Shown piece by piece: positions 7,953 through 17,029 of a stretch of 64,000 bases of DNA. A model generated the notes under the pieces. The model had not been told where the DNA came from. It searched no databases and saw only the letters and a program-made list of their open reading frames with translations. The stretch spans positions 1,798,001 to 1,862,000 of the forward strand of contig NZ_CP032627.1 of NCBI RefSeq assembly GCF_003627095.1, written 5' to 3'. The DNA comes from Lactococcus allomyrinae. Lineage in GTDB: Bacteria; Bacillota; Bacilli; Lactobacillales; Streptococcaceae. Numbering within the stretch: position 1 is the first letter of the stretch; each line of letters begins with the position of its first letter. Made by a program: the position numbers and the translations under genes.

Positions 7953-9158
7953 TTACTCTTTATCCTCAGATTCGCTCTCACTAACGGATTTTTTCAATTT
8001 ATCTTCCATTTCAGCCAGTCGAGCTTGGAGTTCAGCTTTTTCATTTTCCTCTTCTTCTGCTTTTTTGCGGCGTTTCGCTAAAAGAACAAAAACAAGAATC
8101 AGCACAAGTACCAATGCTAGCGCACCAGCAATTAACCACCAGATATTTAATGGTTTATCATGCTTAATCGTTACGTCCTTAGCATTCAATTTCTTAGCTT
8201 GGTTCGCTGTAATCTCAAAATCTCTATCAAACTCCCAGCGATAAGCATAACGTATTTTCTTACCATTTACCGTTGTTTCATATTGACCATTAGCATCCTT
8301 TTGACCATAAACAGTCAAATGTAGCTTATACTTTCCTGCCTCCATTGGTTTTGAGTATTTGCCATCTTGAGCAATCCCTGTCATTGACACTGGAATCGGA
8401 AGATTAAAATTTGAGTTAGGTGCCATCTGCATTTGAGCATTAGCGTAATCATATTTAAGCTTTTTATTACTAATTCCTGTGACTGTCGCATTAACATTCA
8501 TATAGTTTAAAAAGCCTGTTGATGTATTTTGGAGATTGGTCGTGATAACATTACGTGCCCCAACTTGAGTAGGGGTCACACCATTCAGTTGTAATTTAGG
8601 TGCTATCGTCGCTGTAGATTGGCGCATCAATAATGCAATAACATATTGATATTCATTATTGACTGCCATTGAACTTTTTGATTTATCTTGTTTCAGCTCG
8701 CTTGCATCTTGCTTAAAAGTCAACCCACCAGCCATATAGCCAGATGTCGCTCCCTCAGGCATCGTCACATCAATCTTGACGTTTACCGTTTTTCCAGCAG
8801 GAATCACTGTCTTTGCAGGTGCTTTAACATAGTCTGTCAACTTATATTTAAGTGTCGCATCAGCTTTAATACTATTTGGCTGATATTCTACCACACCATT
8901 ACTATTAGTCGCTGCTTGTGAAACAATTGTATCCACCGTAATCTGTTTCGCACTTGTATTTTGAACCTGAACTTCAATCGTTTGTTTTGCGTTAGGTTTC
9001 ATCAACAAGTCAAAATACCCCTCACCTGCCCTTGCCTGATTAGATGGCAAAACAGGAGTAATTGAAAAATTCATCGTCCCTGCAAATACAGTATGACCAC
9101 CCACAACAAAAAGCAAAAGAGCAACGATACTTGATAAAATTATCTTAAAGATTTTCAT
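7953..9158 (-). CDS. DUF916/DUF3324 WxL-associated membrane protein (CscA-like)
   Basis: A 401-residue protein. Signal peptide at 1-26 (VALLLFVVGGHTVFAG), a DUF916-type peptidoglycan-binding domain (about 30-150; FSITPVLPSNQ..GYFDLLMKP..QTIEVQVQNTS), a DUF3324 host-binding domain (about 155-320; YQYVIALLMRQ), a C-terminal membrane helix (about 345-368) and a charged coiled-coil-like cytoplasmic tail. Proteins of this type accompany WxL proteins in lactic acid bacteria (csc clusters) and are proposed to hold WxL proteins and peptidoglycan. It is the last gene of the WxL cluster here; the ribosome binding site is GAGGTG. Confidence 0.92.
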   Translation of the reverse strand: MKIFKIILSSIVALLLFVVGGHTVFAGTMNFSITPVLPSNQARAGEGYFDLLMKPNAKQTIEVQVQNTSAKQITVDTIVSQAATNSNGVVEYQPNSIKADATLKYKLTDYVKAPAKTVIPAGKTVNVKIDVTMPEGATSGYMAGGLTFKQDASELKQDKSKSSMAVNNEYQYVIALLMRQSTATIAPKLQLNGVTPTQVGARNVITTNLQNTSTGFLNYMNVNATVTGISNKKLKYDYANAQMQMAPNSNFNLPIPVSMTGIAQDGKYSKPMEAGKYKLHLTVYGQKDANGQYETTVNGKKIRYAYRWEFDRDFEITANQAKKLNAKDVTIKHDKPLNIWWLIAGALALVLVLILVFVLLAKRRKKAEEEENEKAELQARLAEMEDKLKKSVSESESEDKE

Positions 9159-9258
9159 GTTTCACCTCATTTGTAATATCAATCTGATTTTATAATCTAC
9201 CAAAATCAAGATGACTTATAGCAAAAAATTTGTTAGCCAAATCTTCTCTAGAAAGCCC

Positions 9259-9287
9259 ATTTCCCAAAAGGGAAATGAACTTAAAGA
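9259..9287 (-). terminator. Hairpin after the 325-residue WxL gene
   Basis: CATTTCCC and GGGAAATG form an eight-pair stem with a four-base loop, in the 142-bp gap between two WxL-cluster genes. The T-tract on the minus strand is poor, so it may be a processing or attenuation hairpin instead of a full terminator. Confidence 0.5.
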
Positions 9288-9300
9288 AAATATTTTATGA

Positions 9301-10278
9301 TTAGCTGAGTGTTGCTGAACTTGGAGTGTCATAGAGTGACCAAGTCAAAGTTGTGTTATATTGGGCAACCTTAGCTGAACCAGCAGGAACATTCAATGTT
9401 ACCGTTGGGCTAAGTTTACCTGGAAGTGTTTTAGCACTGTCCAAGAAGTTATCTGTATTCCAGCTTTGATGTCCTGTACCATCATCTACTGGACTTGTTT
9501 TAGAAGCGCCAGTTGATTGGTCAGCAACAAGTGTAGAACCATCAGCTTTACCAAAGTCAAGCAAGTTGATACCAGTACCTGTACCAGCAGTATCTGCACT
9601 AAAGATAACTTGAGCACCACCACCTTCATTTGTAGGTGTCAAAGATGTGATTCCTACAACACCATCTGGAGCAACTGAACCAGCAGGTGTCACAACATTG
9701 TCACCACCATCTTTATTGAAGTTAATTTTTGCACCAGTCAGGCTACCAGCTGAAGATGTAAATTGAGTAGATTGTTCAACAGTTACAGACCAAGTACCAT
9801 TTGTCAAACCACGTCCATCAAAGACTTGGAGGTAAGGCACACCTGCTGTATAAGTTGCATCACCAGTTGAGTTTGCAACACCGTAAACTAAACCATAAGC
9901 AGAGTAATCATTTGCCTTTTGGTAGTCCACTGGGTGATGACCAAAGTTGAGGTTAGGTGCAAAGCTAAGTGCAAGACCTGTACCTGGGTCAACAGGTGTG
10001 AAAGGTTCATCTGGGATACCAGGAGTTTCAGGATTTGTTGGGTCTGTTGGATCTGTTGGTGTTCCTGGATTTTCTGGATCTGTTGTTGGATCATCAGGTC
10101 CACCTGTTGTTGGTGGTTGAACTGGTGGAATTGTCGCTTGTCCAAATTCAACTACACCTGTAGTATTACTTGAGCCTAGTGCTGTTGCAGCATGAGCTGT
10201 TGATGTTGTACCTGCTGCAAAGAGCAGAGTAGCTGCGGCAAGAGTGCTTCCTGCAACCAATAATGTTTCTTTTTTCAT
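9301..10278 (-). CDS. WxL-domain cell-surface protein (325 aa)
   Basis: Signal peptide at 1-30 (LLVAGSTLAAATLLFAAGTTSTAHA), then a short SSNTTGVVEF motif, a Pro/Thr/Asp-rich linker (about 50-97) and the WxL domain. The two defining motifs are visible: WSVTVEQ near residue 163 and TWSLYDTP near the C-terminus. WxL domains bind peptidoglycan non-covalently. The start codon overlaps the stop of the upstream LPXTG gene as ATGA. The protein ends SSATLS, the usual WxL end. It is probably the small WxL component (CscB/C type) of the cluster; its ligand is unknown. Confidence 0.95.
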   Translation of the reverse strand: MKKETLLVAGSTLAAATLLFAAGTTSTAHAATALGSSNTTGVVEFGQATIPPVQPPTTGGPDDPTTDPENPGTPTDPTDPTNPETPGIPDEPFTPVDPGTGLALSFAPNLNFGHHPVDYQKANDYSAYGLVYGVANSTGDATYTAGVPYLQVFDGRGLTNGTWSVTVEQSTQFTSSAGSLTGAKINFNKDGGDNVVTPAGSVAPDGVVGITSLTPTNEGGGAQVIFSADTAGTGTGINLLDFGKADGSTLVADQSTGASKTSPVDDGTGHQSWNTDNFLDSAKTLPGKLSPTVTLNVPAGSAKVAQYNTTLTWSLYDTPSSATLS

Positions 10279-10601
10279 TTATAAGTTCTCCTTTTAGGAT
10301 TATTTTTATCAATAATAAACAATGTTGTTAATCCGCCAAGCAGTATGAAACCACTTAGCGAAAGTGAATCTGTAGAAGCTTCACCCGTTTTGGGAAGCTT
10401 TGTATTGACCTTGGGTGACTCTGGAACACTTCCTTTTGGAGGTGTAGGTGCTGTAGGTTCTGGCGCAGGTGGTTTTCCTGGACTAAATCCTACTACACCT
10501 TGAGTCTTACTACTCCCCAAATCATCAGCATGATAAGGAGTTGCTATACTGCCAAGAGCAATACAAACAAGGATGAAAATGATTGCTTTTATTTTTTTCA
10601 T
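10275..10601 (-). CDS. Small LPXTG-anchored WxL-cluster protein (CscD-like)
   Basis: A 108-residue protein with a signal peptide (1-25), a short mature part beginning LGSSKTQGVVGF, a Pro-rich stretch (GKPPAPEPTAPTPPK), and a sortase signal LPKTGE near residue 71. A hydrophobic segment (SGFILLGGLTTLFII) and a positive tail follow. Sortase would attach it to peptidoglycan. The LGSSxTxGVVxF motif also occurs at the mature N-terminus of the neighbouring WxL protein, suggesting a shared interaction element. Small LPXTG proteins of this design are the usual fourth member of csc clusters. Confidence 0.92.
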   Translation of the reverse strand: MKKIKAIIFILVCIALGSIATPYHADDLGSSKTQGVVGFSPGKPPAPEPTAPTPPKGSVPESPKVNTKLPKTGEASTDSLSLSGFILLGGLTTLFIIDKNNPKRRTYK

Positions 10602-10615
10602 CTATTCTCCTTATG

Positions 10616-13600
10616 TTATGGACTTGTTGGTGAGATTTGGTAAGACCAAGTCATTGTTCCCTGATATTGTCCAGCAATGGCTGTCCCTGGAGTGACATGG
10701 AGATACATCCCCTTACCTGTAGTTCCAGCACCATTAGCATTTGCCCACGCATCATCTTTTGAAAGGTTATCGTAGCCAAATCCTGCATATCCTTGAACAG
10801 TTTGCTGATTACTTATATCTGTATAGTTTCCTTTCGCGCCACTATAACCAACGTCCCCTGTTAATTTTGATGCAGAGTTAGTGGTATTCGTCAGCGGAGT
10901 AGTCATCTGTACATTAAGCTGACTGCCATTAGACCATTTACTAAATATAGTGTTATAAGTTTGCATATCTGCATCTGTCGTACTTGCCCGCTTGTAGATT
11001 GCAGTGGTTATAATAGGGCTACTAAAATTTGTTTGGTACACACCAAAGTCAAACTGAGTAGGCACTACTTGATAAGCTGCACCTTGTGGACTCATCACTG
11101 CAACTTCTGTGTTTGCAATTGTTCCTGTATCAATGTCACCGTAAAGTGTTTGACCATTCACAGTCGCTGAACTCAAGAAGTTAGAGTTACTTGTCGTTTG
11201 CACAACACCTGCCAAACCAGGCTCATTGATTCCTTGATTACCAGTAAGAGCTGTCGCTCCTGTGAAGGTCAATACGGGATATCCCAATTGTTTTCCTTGA
11301 TAGTAACCATTTTGATAGTAACTTGATTGATTTGATGAGTTGTTAGTAAACAGATTAGATAAATCTACACCATTTTGATTTTTGTAATCACTGATAAATT
11401 GTGACAAGTTTGCTGCTGAAGTTGAGGTATCGTTTATCAGTGGTGCTGTACCAGTAGGACTCCATTTCAATGCACTTCCAGAGCTTGCACTATAACCAGA
11501 AAGATTAAACTGTCCAGTATTTAACGTGTATGGGGAAGTATAAGTTGCTATTCCAGATACCGTTAATTTTGCTAAAGAAGCTAGTACCGTTGTCTTAGGC
11601 AAAATCAAGTTTGAGCCATCATTAAGCGTTGCATTACCAAATGTAGAGTAACTTGCACCATGATTGGCAGCAGTCGCTGTCGTACCACCATTTAACAAAC
11701 CAGCATTATTAAGCGTCAAGGCTACATTTTTGTTTAGATTAAACTGTGTGAAGCTTGTCATCTTATTTGCAGATATGGTCAAAGCATTTGTACCATCTCC
11801 AACATTAATCGTTGCTGTGTTACCGTTCAATGGCATACTATTTGTGAAGTTGTCATTATCTCCACCAGCTGATACACTTGCGACTGAACTCAGAGCATTG
11901 ATATTGATGACTGTCGTTTGTGACAAACCTGTCAGCCCTGTCGGACTTGTCAAGCTACTAAAGTTATATGCTGTTGATAGTATCTTACCAGTCATCGCAT
12001 TTCCTGCTGCATTGACTGTGATAGTATTACTTCCTAAAGTTGTATTAACACCCGTAGATGCATCTCCGTAAATCATTACGTTATTATTTAGCAGAGCAGT
12101 TTGTCCAGTTGTTATATTTACCGTCGTACTGTTCGTAGTACCCGAACCTACGCCACCAGTAGCTGTCAAAACACCTGTTCCCGAAAGAACTGTACCACTC
12201 GGAAGAGCCTTAGTCTTCGCAGATGAACTCATTGAGAATTCTAGGTCTGTATTTCCTCGTACAGAACCATTATAAGCGCCTCCTGTAATAACTTTGCTTC
12301 CCGAAACTGGACTGCCAGTAAGGTCCGCATCTGCCACACTAACGACTGTATTTCCTTTTAGGACACTACCACCTATACCAACATAACCATAAGCTGAACC
12401 GTTGATATAACTTCCTGAAGTTAAACTCGCTTGTGCATTGCCAACCATACCCATTGTAGACTGCCCAGCTGCAATAGCTTGATTATCAACCTGACCGTTA
12501 TACACATCTAACTCAGCGTTACCGAGTTGAGCGGCGTCTAAATAACCACCACCAGCTGAAGTATTTGTAATACCAGCATTGACGATATTGAGTGAAGAAC
12601 CATTTAGAATCCCACCGTAATTTCCACCGTAAATACCATAAGCTGCGACGTTGTTTTGAATAACAGTTGCTTGACCTGTTTGGAAATAACCAAGTGGTCC
12701 ACGACTTCCTGTGCCACCACCACCAAATACTCTATATCCGGAGACATTAGATAGATTTGGATTCTGTGTTTCTGTATAGCCATTTGTTCCTGTGCTTGCA
12801 TCTCCACTTGACCAGCCTGCAGCCGTTACCATGCCTGTTCCACCAACGGTTGAACCATTACTTGTCCCCAACTCAACAGTTGTGTTTCCTTTGATATATC
12901 CTAAGAAACCACCACCGCGAGTATAAGCAGCTGTTGTATCTTCTAGAGCCGAACCGACTGTAGGTACTGATACGACACCACCTTGAACCCAAGTATAGGC
13001 ATTACCAAACATTGCTCCTGCTTTTCCATCTGAACTTGCTGCAACATTTGTATCTGCTTGTGCTGAGCTTGTACCGTTAATAAAACTATTTACTTCTGCT
13101 TGAGTAGGAGAGTAAGTATAGCCTGCATTGGTTGAAATACCTGATGATACCCCGTTAAGCGCATTGAAGTGCATTCCAAATACACCCGTTAGAGAAATGA
13201 TTCGACCTGTTGTAAAACCAGTCTTCACATAGTTAGTGACATTACCATAGATGATACCACTTGATAAACCTGTTCCCTGAGTAGCACCAGAATACGCACG
13301 GTCATCTCCTCCAACAAATATCGTATCTCCTGAGGTAAATCCAGAAGTATCGAAATTATTGGAAATGGCATCGGTTGTTGTTCCACTTGTTCCGATAGTT
13401 CCATAACGTCCACCACCAACATAGTAACCTTGACCATCATACCAAGTTCCTTTACCAGTGATTGTGTTATAGACAGTCCCTGTAACTTTATCGGTACCCG
13501 AACTATTGAACGTACCATAGAAAGTATCTAAACCTATTGGCACACTATTGTTTACAGTAGTGACTACATTGCCGTTAATCACAGCGGCATTACCACCGCC

Positions 13601-14740
13601 CCAGATATTTTGGATATTTCCTGAACCTGTTGTTACACGAATATCGTTGTAGATACTTCCGTTAATCGTGCCAGCATTAGTTCCTTCATACCAGTTGATT
13701 CCTCCTGAACCAAAACCAACAATCGTTGCATGAGCATCACCAGTCAGCGTATTATTCGTTGAGTCCATCCCCGCAAGAATCTGTGTTCCACAGTTACCTG
13801 TCGATGCTACCCAAAGATTTGTTCCTGATTGGCCTGCACCGTGGTTAACATTAGCATCGGTACTTTGCCAGTTGACATCACTATTCTTTGAACCACCCAC
13901 TAAGTTTAGAGTAGAAAGACACCAAGCACCACCTGCCATAGCAAATTTATTGCCTTGAGCATAGAGGGAAACTTTCCCTGCTCCAGCAGTATTAAACGCT
14001 GTACCAGCAGTCGTTACCGTTGAAGATGTAAAGGTCAGGTTTCTAAAAACCGTGTTACATCCGAAATAAACTTCTGGTTCTGCATTTGTATCAACATTCG
14101 TTCCTTTTGGGAAAGTCAATGTATAGTTGGTACCAGTTGCCTGACTATTAGTAGAAGTCAACGGGTCAGCAGGATTACTTATTAAAGTAATAGATTTTGC
14201 TCTCTTATTCAATGCTTCAAAGTTATTAGAACCATTTGAGAATTGAGAGTTCCAATAGGCTGGTGCTGTTACATTTCCACCTATATACAGGATGTAGTCA
14301 TAATTTGCATTATTATCTGTATAAATCTGTCCTGTTGCCGCATTCAACGAGCTAGATGCAATGCTGTAAGTTTTATAAACGGTTGCTGTTGCACCGTTTA
14401 GTGAACGAAGTAGCACAATTTGCGTTTTTTGCGCTGTACTGAGCAAGCTACTAATTGATTGCTGGTAGCCAAATGTTGTCGGACTTGCCGCACTAACCAT
14501 GGGAGTGGTTGGAAGACTTGGTCTTGCTGGTGCAGCAGTCGGTGTGATTGTTTGGGCAATCGCAACTCTAGGCTTAAAAATCTTTTCTACAGTTGCTTGC
14601 GAAACTCTTCCCTGTCCGACATCTTGATAAAGTATGCTAAAGTTTACAAAAGGTAGCATTGATACAATCATCAAGCACAACATACTTTTAAAAGCAAAGT
14701 GTTTTTTTCTGCCTTTTTTTCTAAATTTCAATGTTTTCAT
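10616..14740 (-). CDS. Giant WxL-domain surface protein (1374 aa)
   Basis: ATG at 14740 is preferred because AGGAGG lies eight bases upstream; the GTG at 14749 overlaps that site. A basic N-terminus with a signal helix (FAFKSMLCLMIVSMLPFVNF) precedes a very long Gly/Asn/Thr/Ser-rich region (about 130-1150) with recurring short strands such as GNTVVSV, GNTDLEF, GNAELDV and GGxYGG. This resembles a parallel beta-helix of the pectate-lyase/adhesin kind. The C-terminal WxL domain (about 1180-1374) shows WSNGSQLNV and a final TWSYQISPTSP, a variant of the TWSL motif. Likely a cell-wall-bound adhesin or glycan-binding protein; no catalytic residues can be claimed. Confidence 0.88.
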   Translation of the reverse strand: MKTLKFRKKGRKKHFAFKSMLCLMIVSMLPFVNFSILYQDVGQGRVSQATVEKIFKPRVAIAQTITPTAAPARPSLPTTPMVSAASPTTFGYQQSISSLLSTAQKTQIVLLRSLNGATATVYKTYSIASSSLNAATGQIYTDNNANYDYILYIGGNVTAPAYWNSQFSNGSNNFEALNKRAKSITLISNPADPLTSTNSQATGTNYTLTFPKGTNVDTNAEPEVYFGCNTVFRNLTFTSSTVTTAGTAFNTAGAGKVSLYAQGNKFAMAGGAWCLSTLNLVGGSKNSDVNWQSTDANVNHGAGQSGTNLWVASTGNCGTQILAGMDSTNNTLTGDAHATIVGFGSGGINWYEGTNAGTINGSIYNDIRVTTGSGNIQNIWGGGNAAVINGNVVTTVNNSVPIGLDTFYGTFNSSGTDKVTGTVYNTITGKGTWYDGQGYYVGGGRYGTIGTSGTTTDAISNNFDTSGFTSGDTIFVGGDDRAYSGATQGTGLSSGIIYGNVTNYVKTGFTTGRIISLTGVFGMHFNALNGVSSGISTNAGYTYSPTQAEVNSFINGTSSAQADTNVAASSDGKAGAMFGNAYTWVQGGVVSVPTVGSALEDTTAAYTRGGGFLGYIKGNTTVELGTSNGSTVGGTGMVTAAGWSSGDASTGTNGYTETQNPNLSNVSGYRVFGGGGTGSRGPLGYFQTGQATVIQNNVAAYGIYGGNYGGILNGSSLNIVNAGITNTSAGGGYLDAAQLGNAELDVYNGQVDNQAIAAGQSTMGMVGNAQASLTSGSYINGSAYGYVGIGGSVLKGNTVVSVADADLTGSPVSGSKVITGGAYNGSVRGNTDLEFSMSSSAKTKALPSGTVLSGTGVLTATGGVGSGTTNSTTVNITTGQTALLNNNVMIYGDASTGVNTTLGSNTITVNAAGNAMTGKILSTAYNFSSLTSPTGLTGLSQTTVININALSSVASVSAGGDNDNFTNSMPLNGNTATINVGDGTNALTISANKMTSFTQFNLNKNVALTLNNAGLLNGGTTATAANHGASYSTFGNATLNDGSNLILPKTTVLASLAKLTVSGIATYTSPYTLNTGQFNLSGYSASSGSALKWSPTGTAPLINDTSTSAANLSQFISDYKNQNGVDLSNLFTNNSSNQSSYYQNGYYQGKQLGYPVLTFTGATALTGNQGINEPGLAGVVQTTSNSNFLSSATVNGQTLYGDIDTGTIANTEVAVMSPQGAAYQVVPTQFDFGVYQTNFSSPIITTAIYKRASTTDADMQTYNTIFSKWSNGSQLNVQMTTPLTNTTNSASKLTGDVGYSGAKGNYTDISNQQTVQGYAGFGYDNLSKDDAWANANGAGTTGKGMYLHVTPGTAIAGQYQGTMTWSYQISPTSP

Positions 14741-14986
14741 TTTTCTCACCTCCTTTCTAATTTATTACTTTAATCATTTGTTTCAAATTTAACCTAATAG
14801 AAATACTTTTCTTAATACATACATAGGATAGCAATATAAATGACGTTTTTCAATCGTTTTTAGTGAGTTAGAGATTTCATTTTTTGCATATTTGCATAGT
14901 TTTCCTGATTTTTCTTTGAAACAATGGTAATTTATCAAATAATGTAATTTTAAAACGCTTTTATTTCTGTTTTCTTTATTTATAAA
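14741..14986. other. A/T-rich leader region of the WxL cluster
   Basis: Holds the promoter of the WxL operon (14825-14853) and an 85-bp leader. Otherwise A/T-rich with no gene. An AAAAGCGTTTTAAAA sequence near 14950-14965 on the minus strand resembles half of a catabolite-response element, which is weak evidence for sugar control. Confidence 0.4.
14825..14853 (-). promoter_or_regulatory. SigA promoter of the WxL cluster
   Basis: Minus-strand TTGAAA (14853-14848) and TATCCT (14830-14825) are separated by 17 bp, about 85 bp before the start of the giant WxL gene. Confidence 0.6.
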
Positions 14987-14987
14987 A

Positions 14988-15019
14988 AAAAAGAGAACTC
15001 AAAATATGAGTTCTCTTTG
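14988..15019 (-). terminator. radA terminator
   Basis: AAGAGAACTC and GAGTTCTCTT form a strong stem with a seven-base loop. On the minus strand it is followed by a run of nine T residues, downstream of the radA stop. Confidence 0.9.
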
Positions 15020-15047
15020 CTTTAGAGTCATGTTTAGTTTTGATGTG

Positions 15048-16409
15048 TCAGGAGAAGACTAATTTCATGCATTCCATTAGTGTTGTCACACCAACTACTT
15101 CGATATTTTCAGGGATTTCTATTCCCGATATTGAGTTTTTAGGAGCGTAAACTTTTTTAAAACCGAGCTTTGCTGCTTCATTGATTCGTTGCTCAATGCG
15201 AGTGACCCTCCTGATCTCACCAGTCAATCCTATTTCGCCAATAAAGCATTCACGCGCGTCTGTCGATAGTTCTTTGTAGCTTGAAGCTACTGCGATAGCT
15301 ACCGCAAGGTCAATGGCAGGCTCATCTAATTTGACACCTCCAGCAGATTTCAGATAAGCATCTTGATTTTGCATGAGCAGACCTGCACGTTTTTCTAAAA
15401 CTGCCATAATCAAACTTACACGGTTGAAATCAAGTCCAGATGTCGTTCGTTTGGCGTTGCCAAACATCGTTGGTGTGGTCAATGCCTGAATTTCTACCAA
15501 GATAGGTCGTGTCCCCTCAAGTGCACAAACAATCGCAGAACCTGTTGAGCCTTCTAAGCGTTCTTCTAGAAAAACTTCCGAAGGATTATTAACTTCAATC
15601 AAACCATGTCCTTGCATCTCAAAAATCCCTATTTCATTGGTTGAGCCAAAACGGTTTTTTACTGCACGCAAAATCCTAAAAGTGTTATTCCTTTCGCCTT
15701 CAAAATATAAGACTGTATCTACCATATGCTCAAGCATCCGAGGCCCTGCAAGCTGTCCTTCTTTTGTGACATGGCCAACGATGAAAGTTGCAATATCATT
15801 GGTTTTAGCAATCTGCATCAGCTCTCCTGTCACTTCACGTACTTGACTTACTGATCCTTGTGTAGACTGTACCTCTGGTGTCATAATCGTCTGGATAGAG
15901 TCAATAATCAGAAAATTGGGTTTCAAATGTTCTATTTCTGAGCGAATAGACTGCATATTTGTTTCAGCATAAAGATAAAAATCTCTATCAATATCTCCAA
16001 GCCGCTCTGCTCGTAGTTTAATCTGCTGAGCAGACTCCTCACCACTGACATACATGACACGTCCACGTGATGCCAACTGTGTGGATACTTGCAGAAGCAA
16101 TGTTGATTTACCAATCCCTGGGTCTCCACCGATTAAGACTAAAGAACCTGGTACAACACCTCCACCAAGTACACGATTAAACTCGTCTAAATCTGTCTCA
16201 ATTCTTGGTGTGTCAAAAAGTTCAACTTCATCTAGTTTCATCGGTTTTGAACGTTCACCAGTCATTGAGACTCTTTGGTTTTTAACTTCTTGGACTTCAA
16301 CTTCTTCAACAAATGAAGACCATTCTCCACAGTTTGGACATCGTCCGAGGTATGTTGCCGATTTATAGCCACAGTTTTGACAAATAAAGGATGATTTTTT
16401 CTTAGCCAT
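15048..16409 (-). CDS. radA: DNA repair protein RadA (Sms)
   Basis: A 453-residue RadA. An N-terminal zinc finger ([18 protein letters not shown]) is followed by the RecA-like ATPase core with Walker [11 protein letters not shown] (about 94-103), Walker [10 protein letters not shown], and the RadA-specific [15 protein letters not shown] motif. The C-terminal third is a Lon-protease-like domain without the protease's catalytic use ([30 protein letters not shown]). It is a hexameric branch-migration helicase in homologous recombination and natural transformation. No obvious operon partner: a non-coding gap lies upstream and a strong terminator downstream. Confidence 0.97.
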   Translation of the reverse strand: MAKKKSSFICQNCGYKSATYLGRCPNCGEWSSFVEEVEVQEVKNQRVSMTGERSKPMKLDEVELFDTPRIETDLDEFNRVLGGGVVPGSLVLIGGDPGIGKSTLLLQVSTQLASRGRVMYVSGEESAQQIKLRAERLGDIDRDFYLYAETNMQSIRSEIEHLKPNFLIIDSIQTIMTPEVQSTQGSVSQVREVTGELMQIAKTNDIATFIVGHVTKEGQLAGPRMLEHMVDTVLYFEGERNNTFRILRAVKNRFGSTNEIGIFEMQGHGLIEVNNPSEVFLEERLEGSTGSAIVCALEGTRPILVEIQALTTPTMFGNAKRTTSGLDFNRVSLIMAVLEKRAGLLMQNQDAYLKSAGGVKLDEPAIDLAVAIAVASSYKELSTDARECFIGEIGLTGEIRRVTRIEQRINEAAKLGFKKVYAPKNSISGIEIPENIEVVGVTTLMECMKLVFS

Positions 16410-16688
16410 ATTATGAGATGTGAGTTTCGTCCCAGAATTTTCTGATTCAACTCCTTAGTGAATAGACTACATACAGAACGCTATCCAAACGGCAGAAATC
16501 TGATGTTTTGAGGTCAGATTTTTGCTAATTGATTTGAAATCGGGAAAATTAGAAAACTTTGATTTTAGATGGAATCTATGTCCCATAAATCCTAGCTATC
16601 ATGTGCTTTTAACTTCTAAACAAATGATAAACGAACTCAATTTCCTCCTTCTCCTAAATTTATATACGAAAAATTTTGTAAAATGTAA
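16410..16688. other. Non-coding gap between tRNA-Thr and radA
   Basis: No credible gene. An inverted repeat AATCTGA / TCAGATT followed by T residues on the plus strand (about 16496-16520) resembles an orphan terminator, possibly left by a lost gene. The remainder is A/T-rich and unassigned. Confidence 0.4.
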
Positions 16689-16718
16689 CAAAAAAGCGGT
16701 TAAATCCGCTTGATTTTT
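16689..16718 (-). terminator. Terminator of the tRNA-Thr gene
   Basis: AAGCGG and CCGCTT with a six-base loop, followed by T residues on the minus strand, directly after the 3' end of the tRNA. Confidence 0.8.
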
Positions 16719-16720
16719 AG

Positions 16721-16793
16721 TGCCACTGATGTGAATCGAACACACGACCTTCACCTTACCATGGTGCTGCTCTACCGACTGAGCTACAGCGGC
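16721..16793 (-). tRNA. tRNA-Thr (GGU anticodon)
   Basis: 73 nt. Acceptor stem GCCGCTG pairs with CAGTGGC with one G-U pair. The D arm is GCTC-AGTCGGTA-GAGC, the anticodon loop ATGGTAA has U33 and anticodon GGT, and the T arm GTGTG-TTCGATT-CACAT is intact. The outermost anticodon-stem pair appears mismatched (G-A). No CCA is encoded; the discriminator base is A. It has its own terminator. Confidence 0.85.
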
Positions 16794-16912
16794 TTGTTGT
16801 TATATTGTATCTAGTGAAATCCAGTTTCTTACCACTTTACCAGAAATATGGTAGAGCAGAGCAGTAATTTGTTTCACAAATTTTTATCCGCCAATTGAAA
16901 GCATGCTTTCAA

Positions 16913-16936
16913 CTCTACCGACTGAGCTACAGCGGC
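16913..16936 (-). pseudogene. Truncated 5' copy of the tRNA-Thr gene
   Basis: The first 24 nt of the intact tRNA-Thr (acceptor 5' strand and D arm) are repeated exactly here on the same strand, about 120 bp upstream. After GGTAGAG the sequence becomes a TTGAAAG/CTTTCAA palindrome and no T arm or acceptor 3' strand follows, so no functional tRNA can be built. On the plus strand at about 16851-16860 a further 10-nt piece (GGTAGAGCAG) of the tRNA appears in inverted orientation. This looks like a tRNA-gene duplication broken by recombination or past integration and excision. Confidence 0.7.
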
Positions 16937-17029
16937 TCTCGTATTGTATAGACTTCCACTATTGTATCGGAGTTAATCTTATAAAACTGATACCTGTCTA
17001 TTTTATCAAATTTTGACAAAAAATCAACT

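Noticed and set aside
9888-10173. Open frames on both strands across the Pro/Thr-rich linker of the WxL gene
   Set aside because: Low-complexity Trp/Cys- or Gln/Ile-rich products without ribosome binding sites: shadows of the repetitive linker.
16522-16713. 63-residue plus-strand frame between tRNA-Thr and radA
   Set aside because: No ribosome binding site, runs through a terminator, composition not protein-like.
16850-16936. Second functional tRNA
   Set aside because: Only the 5' strand of the acceptor and the D arm are present; no T arm or 3' acceptor strand can be found.
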